A DNA stretch of 12,297 nt from Methylococcaceae bacterium (GTDB lineage Bacteria; Pseudomonadota; Gammaproteobacteria; Methylococcales; Methylomonadaceae), in NCBI GenBank assembly GCA_947484105.1, contig CANKON010000017.1, positions 1 to 12,297 on the forward strand. The letters run 5' to 3'. Each line of letters begins with the position of its first letter. Positions within the stretch are counted from its first letter, which is position 1. A program made the position numbers and the translations under genes. Shown here piece by piece: positions 1-7,046 of this stretch. The notes below the pieces were generated by a model, which was not told where the DNA came from, did not search any database, and was given only the letters and a program-made list of their open reading frames with translations.

Positions 1-197
1 AAACGACAAATCTAAAAGCCATTGCACATGAAATTAAAGGTTCAAGCACAAACATTGGCGCGATAGTTTTGGGCTTATTAGCAGAACAACTTGAACAAAG
101 TGCCACGCAAGAAAATTGGGTAACTATTTCGATGTTAGCCACAAAAATTCAAAATGAACTCGATCGTGTCACACAATTTATTGAAAACAGAAAATAG
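1..197 (+). CDS. HPt (histidine phosphotransfer) domain protein, C-terminal end (partial)
   Basis: An open frame enters from the left edge (first full codon at base 3) and ends at TAG 195-197, leaving 64 readable residues. The segment AHEIKGSSTNIGA, with its phosphorylatable histidine encoded at bases 27-29, matches the core helix of HPt domains (H-x-(L/I)-K-G-S-S). The rest is helical and hydrophilic with heptad-like leucines (LGLLAEQLEQ), as expected for the second half of the four-helix bundle. HPt domains pass phosphoryl groups between receiver domains in the cytoplasm. They occur either as small free proteins or at the C-terminus of hybrid sensor kinases; the window does not show which. 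The stop codon lies 8 nt before the next gene, a response regulator, so the two are probably cotranscribed and may belong to one phosphorelay (inference). Confidence 0.75.
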   Translation, partial: TTNLKAIAHEIKGSSTNIGAIVLGLLAEQLEQSATQENWVTISMLATKIQNELDRVTQFIENRK

Positions 198-205
198 GAT
201 TTTTT

Positions 206-1267
206 ATGCCTCATGTACTAATTGTTGATGACAACGCGACCAATTTAACGTTATTTCGGCACTTGTTAAAAAAAATCGATGGTGTGGAATCGACAAGTTT
301 TGATGATCCTTTAAAAGCCCTCGAATGGTGCCAATCAAATGAACCTGATTTGGTTTTACTTGATTACATGATGCCTGAAATGGACGGTTTAGAATTCATT
401 GAGCATTTTCGTAAAATTGAACGCTACAAAGATATTCCGATTGTCGTTATCACCGCTGATACGGAAAATGAAATTCGGCATCGTGCGTTAAATTTAGGCG
501 CACACGATTTCTTGAATAAGCCGATTGATAAAGTCGAATTTTTAGCGCGTGTCCGAAATTTACTGGCATTGCGTGAAAGCCAAGTGGCATTGGCGAATCG
601 GGCGGATTGGTTAGACAAAGAAGTTAAAAAAGCCACTGCTGAATTACGCTCACGCGAAAAAGAAATGGTGTTGCGGTTGGCAAAAGCGGCAGAACATCGT
701 GACCCAGAAACGGGGCAGCATTTAATTCGCATGGCAAATTATTCACGTTTAATTGCCCGTGAATTAGGGTTATCTGAAGAACAACAAGAATTGGTTTTAG
801 AAGCCGCCCCCATGCACGATATTGGAAAAATTGCCACGCCTGATGCCATTTTATTAAAGCAAGGCAAATTAACCACAGATGAATTCATCATCATGAAACA
901 ACACGCCATAACGGGCTATCAGATTTTAAGCGAAAGCACATCGCTTTTAATTCAAACCGCCGCGATTACCGCATTAAGTCATCACGAAAAATTTGACGGG
1001 ACAGGTTATCCAAGTAGTTTGAAAGGTGAAGATATTCCTATTTATGGACGAATTGTTGCCGTTGCGGATGTATTTGATGCATTAACGTCAGCAAGACCTT
1101 ATAAAAAAGCATGGACGCTCGAAGATGCGAGTCAATTTTTAAGAGATAACACAGGAACACATTTCGATCCAAAATGTGTTGAAGCCTTTTTTAAAGCCTG
1201 GGATGAGGCACTTTTAATTCGCGCACTTTATCAAGAAGATGACAGCATTAACGTCGATCAACTTTAA
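206..1267 (+). CDS. Response regulator with HD-GYP domain, predicted cyclic-di-GMP phosphodiesterase (RpfG-like)
   Basis: The protein has 353 residues. Residues 1-125 form a receiver domain: acidic pair D8/D9, phospho-acceptor D53 in LVLLDYMMPEMDG, T83 and K105. A charged linker (about 126-155, likely coiled coil) leads to an HD-GYP domain at about 155-340, with HDIGK at 204-208, HHE at 259-261 and GTGYP at 265-269, followed by the VADVFDALTSARPYK segment. HD-GYP enzymes with these residues hydrolyse cyclic-di-GMP, so the likely output is a lower second-messenger level on phosphorylation, affecting motility or biofilm (family knowledge). All metal-binding motifs appear intact, so activity is expected. 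The ATG has an AGGA ribosome site (196-199) 6 nt upstream that overlaps the stop of the preceding HPt gene. The domain order matches RpfG, but a true Rpf/DSF role cannot be shown from this window. Confidence 0.93.
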   Translation: MPHVLIVDDNATNLTLFRHLLKKIDGVESTSFDDPLKALEWCQSNEPDLVLLDYMMPEMDGLEFIEHFRKIERYKDIPIVVITADTENEIRHRALNLGAHDFLNKPIDKVEFLARVRNLLALRESQVALANRADWLDKEVKKATAELRSREKEMVLRLAKAAEHRDPETGQHLIRMANYSRLIARELGLSEEQQELVLEAAPMHDIGKIATPDAILLKQGKLTTDEFIIMKQHAITGYQILSESTSLLIQTAAITALSHHEKFDGTGYPSSLKGEDIPIYGRIVAVADVFDALTSARPYKKAWTLEDASQFLRDNTGTHFDPKCVEAFFKAWDEALLIRALYQEDDSINVDQL

Positions 1268-1272
1268 AAATT

Positions 1273-2421
1273 ATGTTTTCTAATTCATCAGTGAAAATTT
1301 GCTTTAGTGCGGGGGAAAGTTCGGGCGATTCTCACGCCGCGAATCTCTATTTAGAACTTAAAAAACACCATTCAAAATTGAACGCAATTGGAATGGGTGG
1401 CGCGAAAATGTCAGAAGCAGGGATTTCACTTTGTTACGATTCGAGCCAAATTGCCGTCATTGGCGTGATTGAAGTCGTTAAACAGTATTTTGAAATCCGT
1501 CGCGCCCTTAAAAAAATGCAGGACTTGTTGCTCAACGAACGTCCCGATTTATTGATTTGTGTCGATTACAAAGAATTCAATTACCAATTAGCGAAATTTG
1601 CCAAAAAAAATGGCATTAAAGTGTTGTTTTATGTCAGTCCACAAGTGTGGGCGTGGCGTAAAAATCGGGTAAAAAAATACGGCGAAGTCATTGATATGAT
1701 GGCGGTCATTTTTCCATTTGAAACGCCATATTATGAAGCCGAAAATGTTCCCGTGCGTTACGTCGGTCATCCATCTGTCGATAAAGTGGTTCCTAAATTC
1801 ACAAAATCCGAAGCCTTAAAAAATTTCGCGTTAAATCCTGATACGCCAATTGTTGGGCTGGTTGCTGGCAGTCGCCCCAATGAAATTAAGCGGTTGTTGC
1901 CCGTCATGCTTGAAGCCGCGCAAAAATTAAAAAATGATTTTCCAACTATACAATTCATTTTGCCACAAGCTGATTCGTTACCCGATTCATTGATTCACAA
2001 TTATTTAAATCGCACCAACGTAAATGTGACTGTAATTAAAAATCAGCCTTACGACGTAATGCAATGTTGCAATGCAATTATGACCTGTTCAGGAACCGCA
2101 ACGTTAGAAATTGCATTACTTGGCATTCCGATGGTGATTTGTTATCGGTTGAATTACCTGACTTATTTTCTGGGACGAATGCTGATAAAAACACGTTTTA
2201 TTGGTTTGCCAAATATCATTTTTGGAGAAGTTGTTGTGCGTGAGTTAATTCAAAATGACGCAACAGCAGAAAATTTGGCAACTGAAATTAAACGCTTATT
2301 AACGGATTCCGAAGCAACACAAAACTGTCGTGCAGACTTAGAAATTGTGCGTGAAAAATTGGGATTGGGCGGCGGTATTCAAAATATGGCAATGTTAGTA
2401 CAGGAAATGATAAAAATTTAA
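1273..2421 (+). CDS. lpxB: Lipid-A-disaccharide synthase
   Basis: LpxB (glycosyltransferase family GT19) joins UDP-2,3-diacylglucosamine to lipid X to form the disaccharide of lipid A. It is a peripheral enzyme on the inner face of the cytoplasmic membrane. The 382 residues equal the usual family length. Recognisable blocks are SAGESSGDSHAA (12-23), YVSPQVWAWR (120-129), YVGHPSVD (163-170), GSRPNEIKRLLPVML (199-213), SGTATLEIAL (273-282) and GLPNII (311-316). One usually conserved proline in the block after GLPNII is replaced (VVRELIQ here, where VPELLQ is common). No Shine-Dalgarno sequence is visible before the ATG, which sits 5 nt after the previous stop, so translation probably depends on coupling. 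The gene is not in the usual lpxD-fabZ-lpxA-lpxB order; instead it lies between a signalling gene and an envelope transferase gene. Confidence 0.96.
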   Translation: MFSNSSVKICFSAGESSGDSHAANLYLELKKHHSKLNAIGMGGAKMSEAGISLCYDSSQIAVIGVIEVVKQYFEIRRALKKMQDLLLNERPDLLICVDYKEFNYQLAKFAKKNGIKVLFYVSPQVWAWRKNRVKKYGEVIDMMAVIFPFETPYYEAENVPVRYVGHPSVDKVVPKFTKSEALKNFALNPDTPIVGLVAGSRPNEIKRLLPVMLEAAQKLKNDFPTIQFILPQADSLPDSLIHNYLNRTNVNVTVIKNQPYDVMQCCNAIMTCSGTATLEIALLGIPMVICYRLNYLTYFLGRMLIKTRFIGLPNIIFGEVVVRELIQNDATAENLATEIKRLLTDSEATQNCRADLEIVREKLGLGGGIQNMAMLVQEMIKI

Positions 2422-2423
2422 AA

Positions 2424-4217
2424 ATGCGACATATCAAATATTTAAAGGCAAATTTCCGCCACTTTCCGCTATTACCGATTTATTCAACCAGCTTTCTTTA
2501 TCTACTTTACTACGCTATTAGTTTTTTGTTGTTTGACGTTCAAATCTTTCTCGAAGCGATTCCGATTGATTTTTTAACGCAGCTGATTTTTGCTTATATT
2601 TTGTATGCACTGTCACGACGAGCGTGGAGTTTTACGATTCTGCACGCGCTAATTATGGGCATTTTGTACATTGGAAATCCGATAAAAATTGCGTTTTTCG
2701 GTGGACCTTTGATGCCAGATGATATTTTTTCGTTACGTTCATTAATGCTGATTTTGAACGGCTGGCAATTTATCGCACTGGCAATTGTTTTAGCGGCATT
2801 AGTCAGTTTGCTATTTTTCAATTTAACCGTTCGCCATTGGCAAAATTATGTGGGGGGTGTTTTTGCGAGTTTGTTGACACTCACAACGCTTTACCAACCG
2901 CAGTTAATTGTTAAGCCAATTGATACTTATATTGGCACAATGCCTTGGAATCAGCGGTCAAATTACGTTTGGCAAGGCGCAACGGTTCACACGCTGGTTG
3001 AAACGGCGCGATTTTTTCTGCTTGCTGACACCGCACCCGATATTGATGATGCCAAAGAAGCAGCAGAATTTTTGTTAAATCAACACACCAAACAAAACAC
3101 CTTTGAAGATTTCACGCCGCGTAATGTACATTTAATTTTGATGGAATCGTTTTGGGACGTGAATAAATTAGTAAAAGTTAAATTTAATAAAAACCCGCTC
3201 GCAGATGATTTTCGCAAATTGTGGAAAAGTGCGGGTAATTCAACATCGATTGTGCCAGTGTTTGCGGGCATGACGGCAAATTCGGAATTTGAAGCTTTGT
3301 GCGGATTTCCAGTGACGAAAGACACGGTGAAATTTGAGCGGCAATTGATAAATGATGTGCCTTGTTTGCCACGTTTATTAGGCGATCATGGTTATAAAAC
3401 GATTGCATCACATCCAAATACGCCCGTTTTTTGGAATCGCGTGAATGCGTATAAACGGGTTGGTTTTGAAACGTATTGGTCAGAAAACGATTTTGTGTTG
3501 GACGATATTAACCGCGAATTTCTAGGCGATAGTTCACTTTATCGTCAAGTGTTAGAAAAATTACCGTTAAATAATGGACAACCTGTTTTAGATTACATCG
3601 TGACGTATTTTGGACATTGGGATTATCCGCTTAATGAAAATCGCCCGACAAAAATTACTAGCAACACGCAAGTTGATGAAGTTAATGGTTACGCTAACAC
3701 TATTTATTACAAATCACGCGAATTCATGGATTTTGTCAAAGAACTTCAAAAGCGTGATCCAGACGGAATCATTGTGGCATTTGGCGACCATTTACCGTTT
3801 TTGGGGGAAAATTTTGCAGGTTACGAAGAATCGAACGTTTTAGCCAATAATCGTAGTGAATTTTCCGACACAATGTTTCAATTTCACGTTAGTACGCCAC
3901 TGATTGTGATTGATGGAAAACGCGGTGCTGTAAAAACAGGACGTTTACCACTTTATCAGGTACCGAAATTGATTTTAAATTTGCTACATTTTAATGAGCA
4001 AACGATTATGGATTATACGATTCCGCCCGAAGACAGACAGATTCGCCCGTTGGTGAATTTTCATTTTGACGAATTTAAGGATGGGCGAGTAAATATTTGC
4101 AAAGAACCACCCTATTCGCCTGAATGCCAAGAATCGTTGAAATGGGTTGATGCGGTAAAAATTGTTAGCAATGACTTGTTCATTGGTAAGCAAGCGACAC
4201 GCCCACAGGCAAATTAA
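2424..4217 (+). CDS. Membrane-anchored LtaS/MdoB-type phosphoglycerol (or phosphoethanolamine) transferase
   Basis: This 597-residue protein has about four or five hydrophobic segments in its N-terminal 160 residues. They are followed by a periplasmic catalytic domain of the alkaline phosphatase/sulfatase superfamily (about 230-545). Visible catalytic features are the metal-binding Glu in LILMESFW (E241), a threonine nucleophile in FAGMTANSEFEALCG (T284), the HPNTPVFWNR block (330-339), YFGHWDYPL (395-403) and the metal site FGDHLPF (453-459). LtaS and MdoB/OpgB enzymes use this fold and a Thr nucleophile to move phosphoglycerol from phosphatidylglycerol onto glycans or lipids; phosphoethanolamine transferases are related. 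The substrate here cannot be read from sequence. The start lies 2 nt after the lpxB stop with no ribosome site, suggesting coupling to lpxB and a role in surface-glycolipid or periplasmic-glucan modification (inference). Confidence 0.85.
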   Translation: MRHIKYLKANFRHFPLLPIYSTSFLYLLYYAISFLLFDVQIFLEAIPIDFLTQLIFAYILYALSRRAWSFTILHALIMGILYIGNPIKIAFFGGPLMPDDIFSLRSLMLILNGWQFIALAIVLAALVSLLFFNLTVRHWQNYVGGVFASLLTLTTLYQPQLIVKPIDTYIGTMPWNQRSNYVWQGATVHTLVETARFFLLADTAPDIDDAKEAAEFLLNQHTKQNTFEDFTPRNVHLILMESFWDVNKLVKVKFNKNPLADDFRKLWKSAGNSTSIVPVFAGMTANSEFEALCGFPVTKDTVKFERQLINDVPCLPRLLGDHGYKTIASHPNTPVFWNRVNAYKRVGFETYWSENDFVLDDINREFLGDSSLYRQVLEKLPLNNGQPVLDYIVTYFGHWDYPLNENRPTKITSNTQVDEVNGYANTIYYKSREFMDFVKELQKRDPDGIIVAFGDHLPFLGENFAGYEESNVLANNRSEFSDTMFQFHVSTPLIVIDGKRGAVKTGRLPLYQVPKLILNLLHFNEQTIMDYTIPPEDRQIRPLVNFHFDEFKDGRVNICKEPPYSPECQESLKWVDAVKIVSNDLFIGKQATRPQAN

Positions 4218-4222
4218 ATTTC

Positions 4223-4720
4223 ATGAAAACACTTTTTATTGGTGGCATAAAAAGCGGTAAATCTCGTTTAGCGGAACGTTATATTTTGGAAAAGTATCCC
4301 GCTGTTAAGCCGTATTATTTGGCAACGACGGAATTTTTTGATGACGAACTGCACGCGCGAATCACTCTTCATCAACAACAACGCGAAAATGCCTTTTTCA
4401 CGATTGAAGAGCCGCTCAAATTACTTTCAACATTGCAAAATTGTGAATCGCCAGTGCTAATTGAATGCGTCACGATGTGGTTAAATAACGCGCTTTATCA
4501 TCAGATTCCTGAAAAATTGATTTTGCAAGAATTGGAAACGATTATGCAATTGCCTAAGGAATTGGTTTTTGTTCATAACGAAGTCGGTTTGGCAATTATT
4601 CCCGATAATAAATTAGCACGACAATTTGTTGATTTATCAGGTAAAGCAGCACAGTTAATGGCGCGATATTGTGATGATGTTTTCTTGTGTAGCGCGGGCT
4701 TGAAGCTGAAAATGAAATGA
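4223..4720 (+). CDS. cobU: Adenosylcobinamide kinase / adenosylcobinamide-phosphate guanylyltransferase
   Basis: CobU (CobP) phosphorylates adenosylcobinamide and then adds GMP, giving AdoCbi-GDP, the substrate of CobS. Motifs in order are a P-loop GGIKSGKS (7-14), ARITLHQQQR (45-54) whose H50 aligns with the guanylylated histidine of the family, VLIECVTMWLNN (78-89), VHNEVGLAIIP (117-127) and LARQFVDLSGKAAQ (131-144), ending in the typical LKLKMK tail. At 165 residues it is slightly shorter than most homologues but no motif is missing. The ATG lies 5 nt after the preceding transferase gene. This is the only cobalamin gene here on the + strand: its partners are all on the opposite strand and converge on it, with 3 nt between stop codons. 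It therefore seems to be transcribed with envelope and signalling genes rather than with its pathway. Confidence 0.95.
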   Translation: MKTLFIGGIKSGKSRLAERYILEKYPAVKPYYLATTEFFDDELHARITLHQQQRENAFFTIEEPLKLLSTLQNCESPVLIECVTMWLNNALYHQIPEKLILQELETIMQLPKELVFVHNEVGLAIIPDNKLARQFVDLSGKAAQLMARYCDDVFLCSAGLKLKMK

Positions 4721-4723
4721 ACA

Positions 4724-5287
4724 TTAATGGTTCAAATACTCAACATAAGTATAGCCATCAATGTAACGTAATTTATGAACAGAACCATAATCGACTTGAA
4801 ATTGAAACGCATTTTTTAATGGTAACTGCAAAATAATCGCCAGCCACGCACGGATGACACCCGCATGAGTAACAATGAAAATCGTTTGCGTCGTTTGTGT
4901 TTGTAACATTTGCCAAAACGCGGCAACGCGCTCTACTAATTGTGAAAAACTTTCCCCATTTGGTGGCGCACAAGCAACAAAATTTTCTGTCCAATACGCT
5001 ACTTCTTCAGTTGGCAAGTCATCAAATAAACGATTTTCCCAATCTCCAAAATCCAATTCTTGCAGCCGATTATCAATCAAAACTTGCGATGAAAAACACG
5101 TCGCGAGTTTGCGACAACGTTTCAGCGGACTACTGTAAATCATGCAACTATTTTCAAATTCGGGCAATTTCGTTTTGATTTTTTTAGCGCCTGCTAAAAA
5201 ATCGTCGCCAATATCTAAATCTGTTCGTCCATAACAAAGCCCTGTTTGTGCGATGGTTTTGGTATGGCGGATTAAATAAATTTCCAT
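4724..5287 (-). CDS. cobC: Alpha-ribazole phosphatase (histidine phosphatase family)
   Basis: The enzyme removes the 5'-phosphate from alpha-ribazole phosphate or adenosylcobalamin phosphate in the last steps of nucleotide-loop assembly. The 187-residue protein begins MEIYLIRHTKT, with the phospho-accepting histidine at H8 (RHT in place of the family's RHG). It then shows the YSSPLKRCRKLA block (51-62), the acidic ELDFGDWE block (77-84) and the second active-site histidine in VTHAGVIRAW (H141). The frame stays open upstream to 5434, but those extra 49 codons lie inside cobS and look nothing like the family. The ATG at 5287 puts the RH motif right at the N-terminus as in homologues, and it has a GAG element 6 nt upstream. 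It overlaps the cobS end by 16 nt. Assignment to CobC rather than a general phosphoglycerate-mutase-like phosphatase rests largely on context. Confidence 0.88.
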   Translation of the reverse strand: MEIYLIRHTKTIAQTGLCYGRTDLDIGDDFLAGAKKIKTKLPEFENSCMIYSSPLKRCRKLATCFSSQVLIDNRLQELDFGDWENRLFDDLPTEEVAYWTENFVACAPPNGESFSQLVERVAAFWQMLQTQTTQTIFIVTHAGVIRAWLAIILQLPLKNAFQFQVDYGSVHKLRYIDGYTYVEYLNH

Positions 5288-6012
5288 ATCGCACTCAACG
5301 ATAAATAAAAAATTACTTCCGATATTTGCTGGCTTGCTCCCAAACAATCGCCTGTGTACCCGCCAATACGATGATAAAAATAACGTCCTAAAAAGAAATT
5401 TGCTAACAACAATGGAACAACAACCCATAAACAAATTGTAGGCAACAAAAGTAACGGTAACAGCCCTAAGAAAAGAGCAAATAATCCTTCTTTTTTGTTG
5501 AGTTTATAGGTTGCACCAATTATTTTGCTGTTGTGTTCTCGAGCGTAATCGTACTTAAACATTAAAGCCAGCGGAGCTAAACGATTCACACTTTGCCCTG
5601 CAAAAAAAACGACGGGAATCACGCTTGCGGACAATTCATTTAACGCGCTTATTTTCAATAAAAAAAGTAGCAATAATCCGATAAAACCAAAAACGCCACT
5701 GTGCGAATCTTTCATTATTTCTAAAATTCGCGTTTTATCAAATCCTCCACCAAACCCATCACACACATCAGCAAAACCATCTTCATGTAATGCGCCAGTC
5801 AGAAAAACGCTCACAATTAACGTCAGTAAAATTGCGCTATTTTGTGACCAAATTAAATGCGTTAGATAAAATGTTCCCGCTAAAAAAGCACCGACAACCC
5901 AACCAATCAAAGGTAAAAAAACACTCGCTTGTGGCAATTTTTTATAATTTAGATTTTGAGGACACGGAATTCGAGTATAAAAACTTAAAGCAACGAAAAA
6001 ACGTTCCCTCAT
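5272..6012 (-). CDS. cobS: Adenosylcobinamide-GDP ribazoletransferase (cobalamin synthase)
   Basis: CobS is a polytopic inner-membrane enzyme that joins AdoCbi-GDP (from CobU) and alpha-ribazole or its phosphate (from CobT) to give adenosylcobalamin or its phosphate. The 246 residues match the family length. The N-terminal FYTRIPCP (11-18) and the acidic active-site region GALHEDGFADVCDGFGGG (73-90), followed by KDSHSGVFG (101-109), are diagnostic. Several hydrophobic membrane segments follow. The start codon overlaps the cobT stop in an ATGA arrangement (6012-6009), so translation is probably coupled. The end overlaps the cobC start by 16 nt. Confidence 0.96.
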   Translation of the reverse strand: MRERFFVALSFYTRIPCPQNLNYKKLPQASVFLPLIGWVVGAFLAGTFYLTHLIWSQNSAILLTLIVSVFLTGALHEDGFADVCDGFGGGFDKTRILEIMKDSHSGVFGFIGLLLLFLLKISALNELSASVIPVVFFAGQSVNRLAPLALMFKYDYAREHNSKIIGATYKLNKKEGLFALFLGLLPLLLLPTICLWVVVPLLLANFFLGRYFYHRIGGYTGDCLGASQQISEVIFYLSLSAIWKFI

Positions 6013-7046
6013 TTATCGCTAACTCCCGCGTCTTCAAAACTTGCCATTTCATTCAAAAAAATCATCGCCGATTGCAATAACGGATAAGCCAACGCAATTG
6101 CCGAACCTTCACCTAAGCGTAATTGCAAATCCAGTAACGGCTCAGCATTAAAATAATCGAGTAATGCGCGATGTCCCTGTTCATTTGAAACATGACTAAA
6201 AACACAATAATCGAGTACATGGGGTTGTAATTTGTAAGCCACTAACAACGCACTGCACGCAATAAAACCGTCTACCATAACCAGCATTTCTAATTCAGCC
6301 GCTTTGAGATAAGCACCCACCATCATGGCAATTTCAAAACCCCCAAACGTCGTTAATATCGCTAAAGGGTCATCATTGTTAGAATGTTGCTCTAAGGCTT
6401 GTTGCAAAACGTTAAATTTATGCTCAAGTTGCGCGTCATTCAAACCTGTTCCACGCCCCACACATTGCGACAAAGGAATTTGCGTTAAACCGTGCATCAA
6501 CAACGCCGCAGCAGACGTGTTGCCAATGCCCATTTCTCCAAAACCAATACAATTGCAACCCTTTTTATATTCTTGCAACACAATTTCCGCGCCTTTTTCA
6601 AGTGCTTGCCTGCATTCAGCTGTTGTCATTGCTGGAACGTGTAAAAAATTCTTCGTTCCCTTCGCTATTTTGGCGCGAATCAAATGAGGATGTGGCTCCA
6701 AATCTGCGTTGACTCCCGCATCAACAATCCATAAATTCAAATTGTGTTGTTTTGCAAAAACACTAATCGCCGCGCCACCTGTTAAAAAATTCGCAATCAT
6801 TTGTGTCGTGACGCAAGCAGGATAAGCACTCACGCCCTCTTCAACAATGCCATGATCCCCCGCAAAAATAATAATGCTGGCGTTATTTAAAACAGGTGAA
6901 AGCGTTTTTTGAATCAAACCAATCTGTAACGCCAAAGATTCCAGCCTTCCTAACGCGCCTAACGGTTTTGTTTTCTGGTTAATTTTTTGTTGTAACGGCA
7001 ATTTGAGCATTTGTGAAATCGGTGCGACTGTAAAATTTGGTATCAT
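6009..7046 (-). CDS. cobT: Nicotinate-nucleotide--dimethylbenzimidazole phosphoribosyltransferase
   Basis: CobT activates the lower-ligand base DMB with nicotinate mononucleotide to form alpha-ribazole 5'-phosphate. From the chosen ATG the protein has 345 residues. Motifs seen are KPLGALGRLE (27-36), AGDHGIVEEGVSAYP (62-76), GEMGIGNTSAAAL (170-182), VGRGTGL (196-202) and LGEGSAIA (311-318), which holds the catalytic glutamate E313. A longer reading would begin at TTG 7058. The ATG at 7046 is preferred because it overlaps the upstream stop as ATGA and has a GGGGA ribosome site 5 nt before it; the TTG has no such support. The stop overlaps the cobS start in the same ATGA way. Being directly downstream of the BluB domain, it receives the product of that domain. 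Confidence 0.96.
   Translation of the reverse strand: MIPNFTVAPISQMLKLPLQQKINQKTKPLGALGRLESLALQIGLIQKTLSPVLNNASIIIFAGDHGIVEEGVSAYPACVTTQMIANFLTGGAAISVFAKQHNLNLWIVDAGVNADLEPHPHLIRAKIAKGTKNFLHVPAMTTAECRQALEKGAEIVLQEYKKGCNCIGFGEMGIGNTSAAALLMHGLTQIPLSQCVGRGTGLNDAQLEHKFNVLQQALEQHSNNDDPLAILTTFGGFEIAMMVGAYLKAAELEMLVMVDGFIACSALLVAYKLQPHVLDYCVFSHVSNEQGHRALLDYFNAEPLLDLQLRLGEGSAIALAYPLLQSAMIFLNEMASFEDAGVSDK

Noticed and set aside
424..732. Minus-strand 102-codon frame opposite the HD-GYP gene
   Set aside because: Shadow of a strongly conserved gene; no independent evidence.
4736..4752. Small inverted repeat (ATACT/AGTAT) just inside the cobC end, considered as a terminator
   Set aside because: It has only five A/T-rich pairs around a 7-nt loop with no T-run on either side.
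4875..5178. Two overlapping plus-strand frames opposite cobC
   Set aside because: They are antisense to a clear gene, show no recognisable motif, and have low-complexity composition expected of a shadow frame.
5288..5434. N-terminal extension of the cobC phosphatase frame by 49 codons
   Set aside because: It lies wholly inside cobS in another frame, has no family similarity, and would bury the N-terminal RH catalytic motif at residue 56-57. The ATG at 5287 fits homologues.
6325..6687. 120-codon cysteine-rich plus-strand frame opposite cobT
   Set aside because: The cysteines arise from antisense reading of common cobT codons; there is no ribosome site or family motif.
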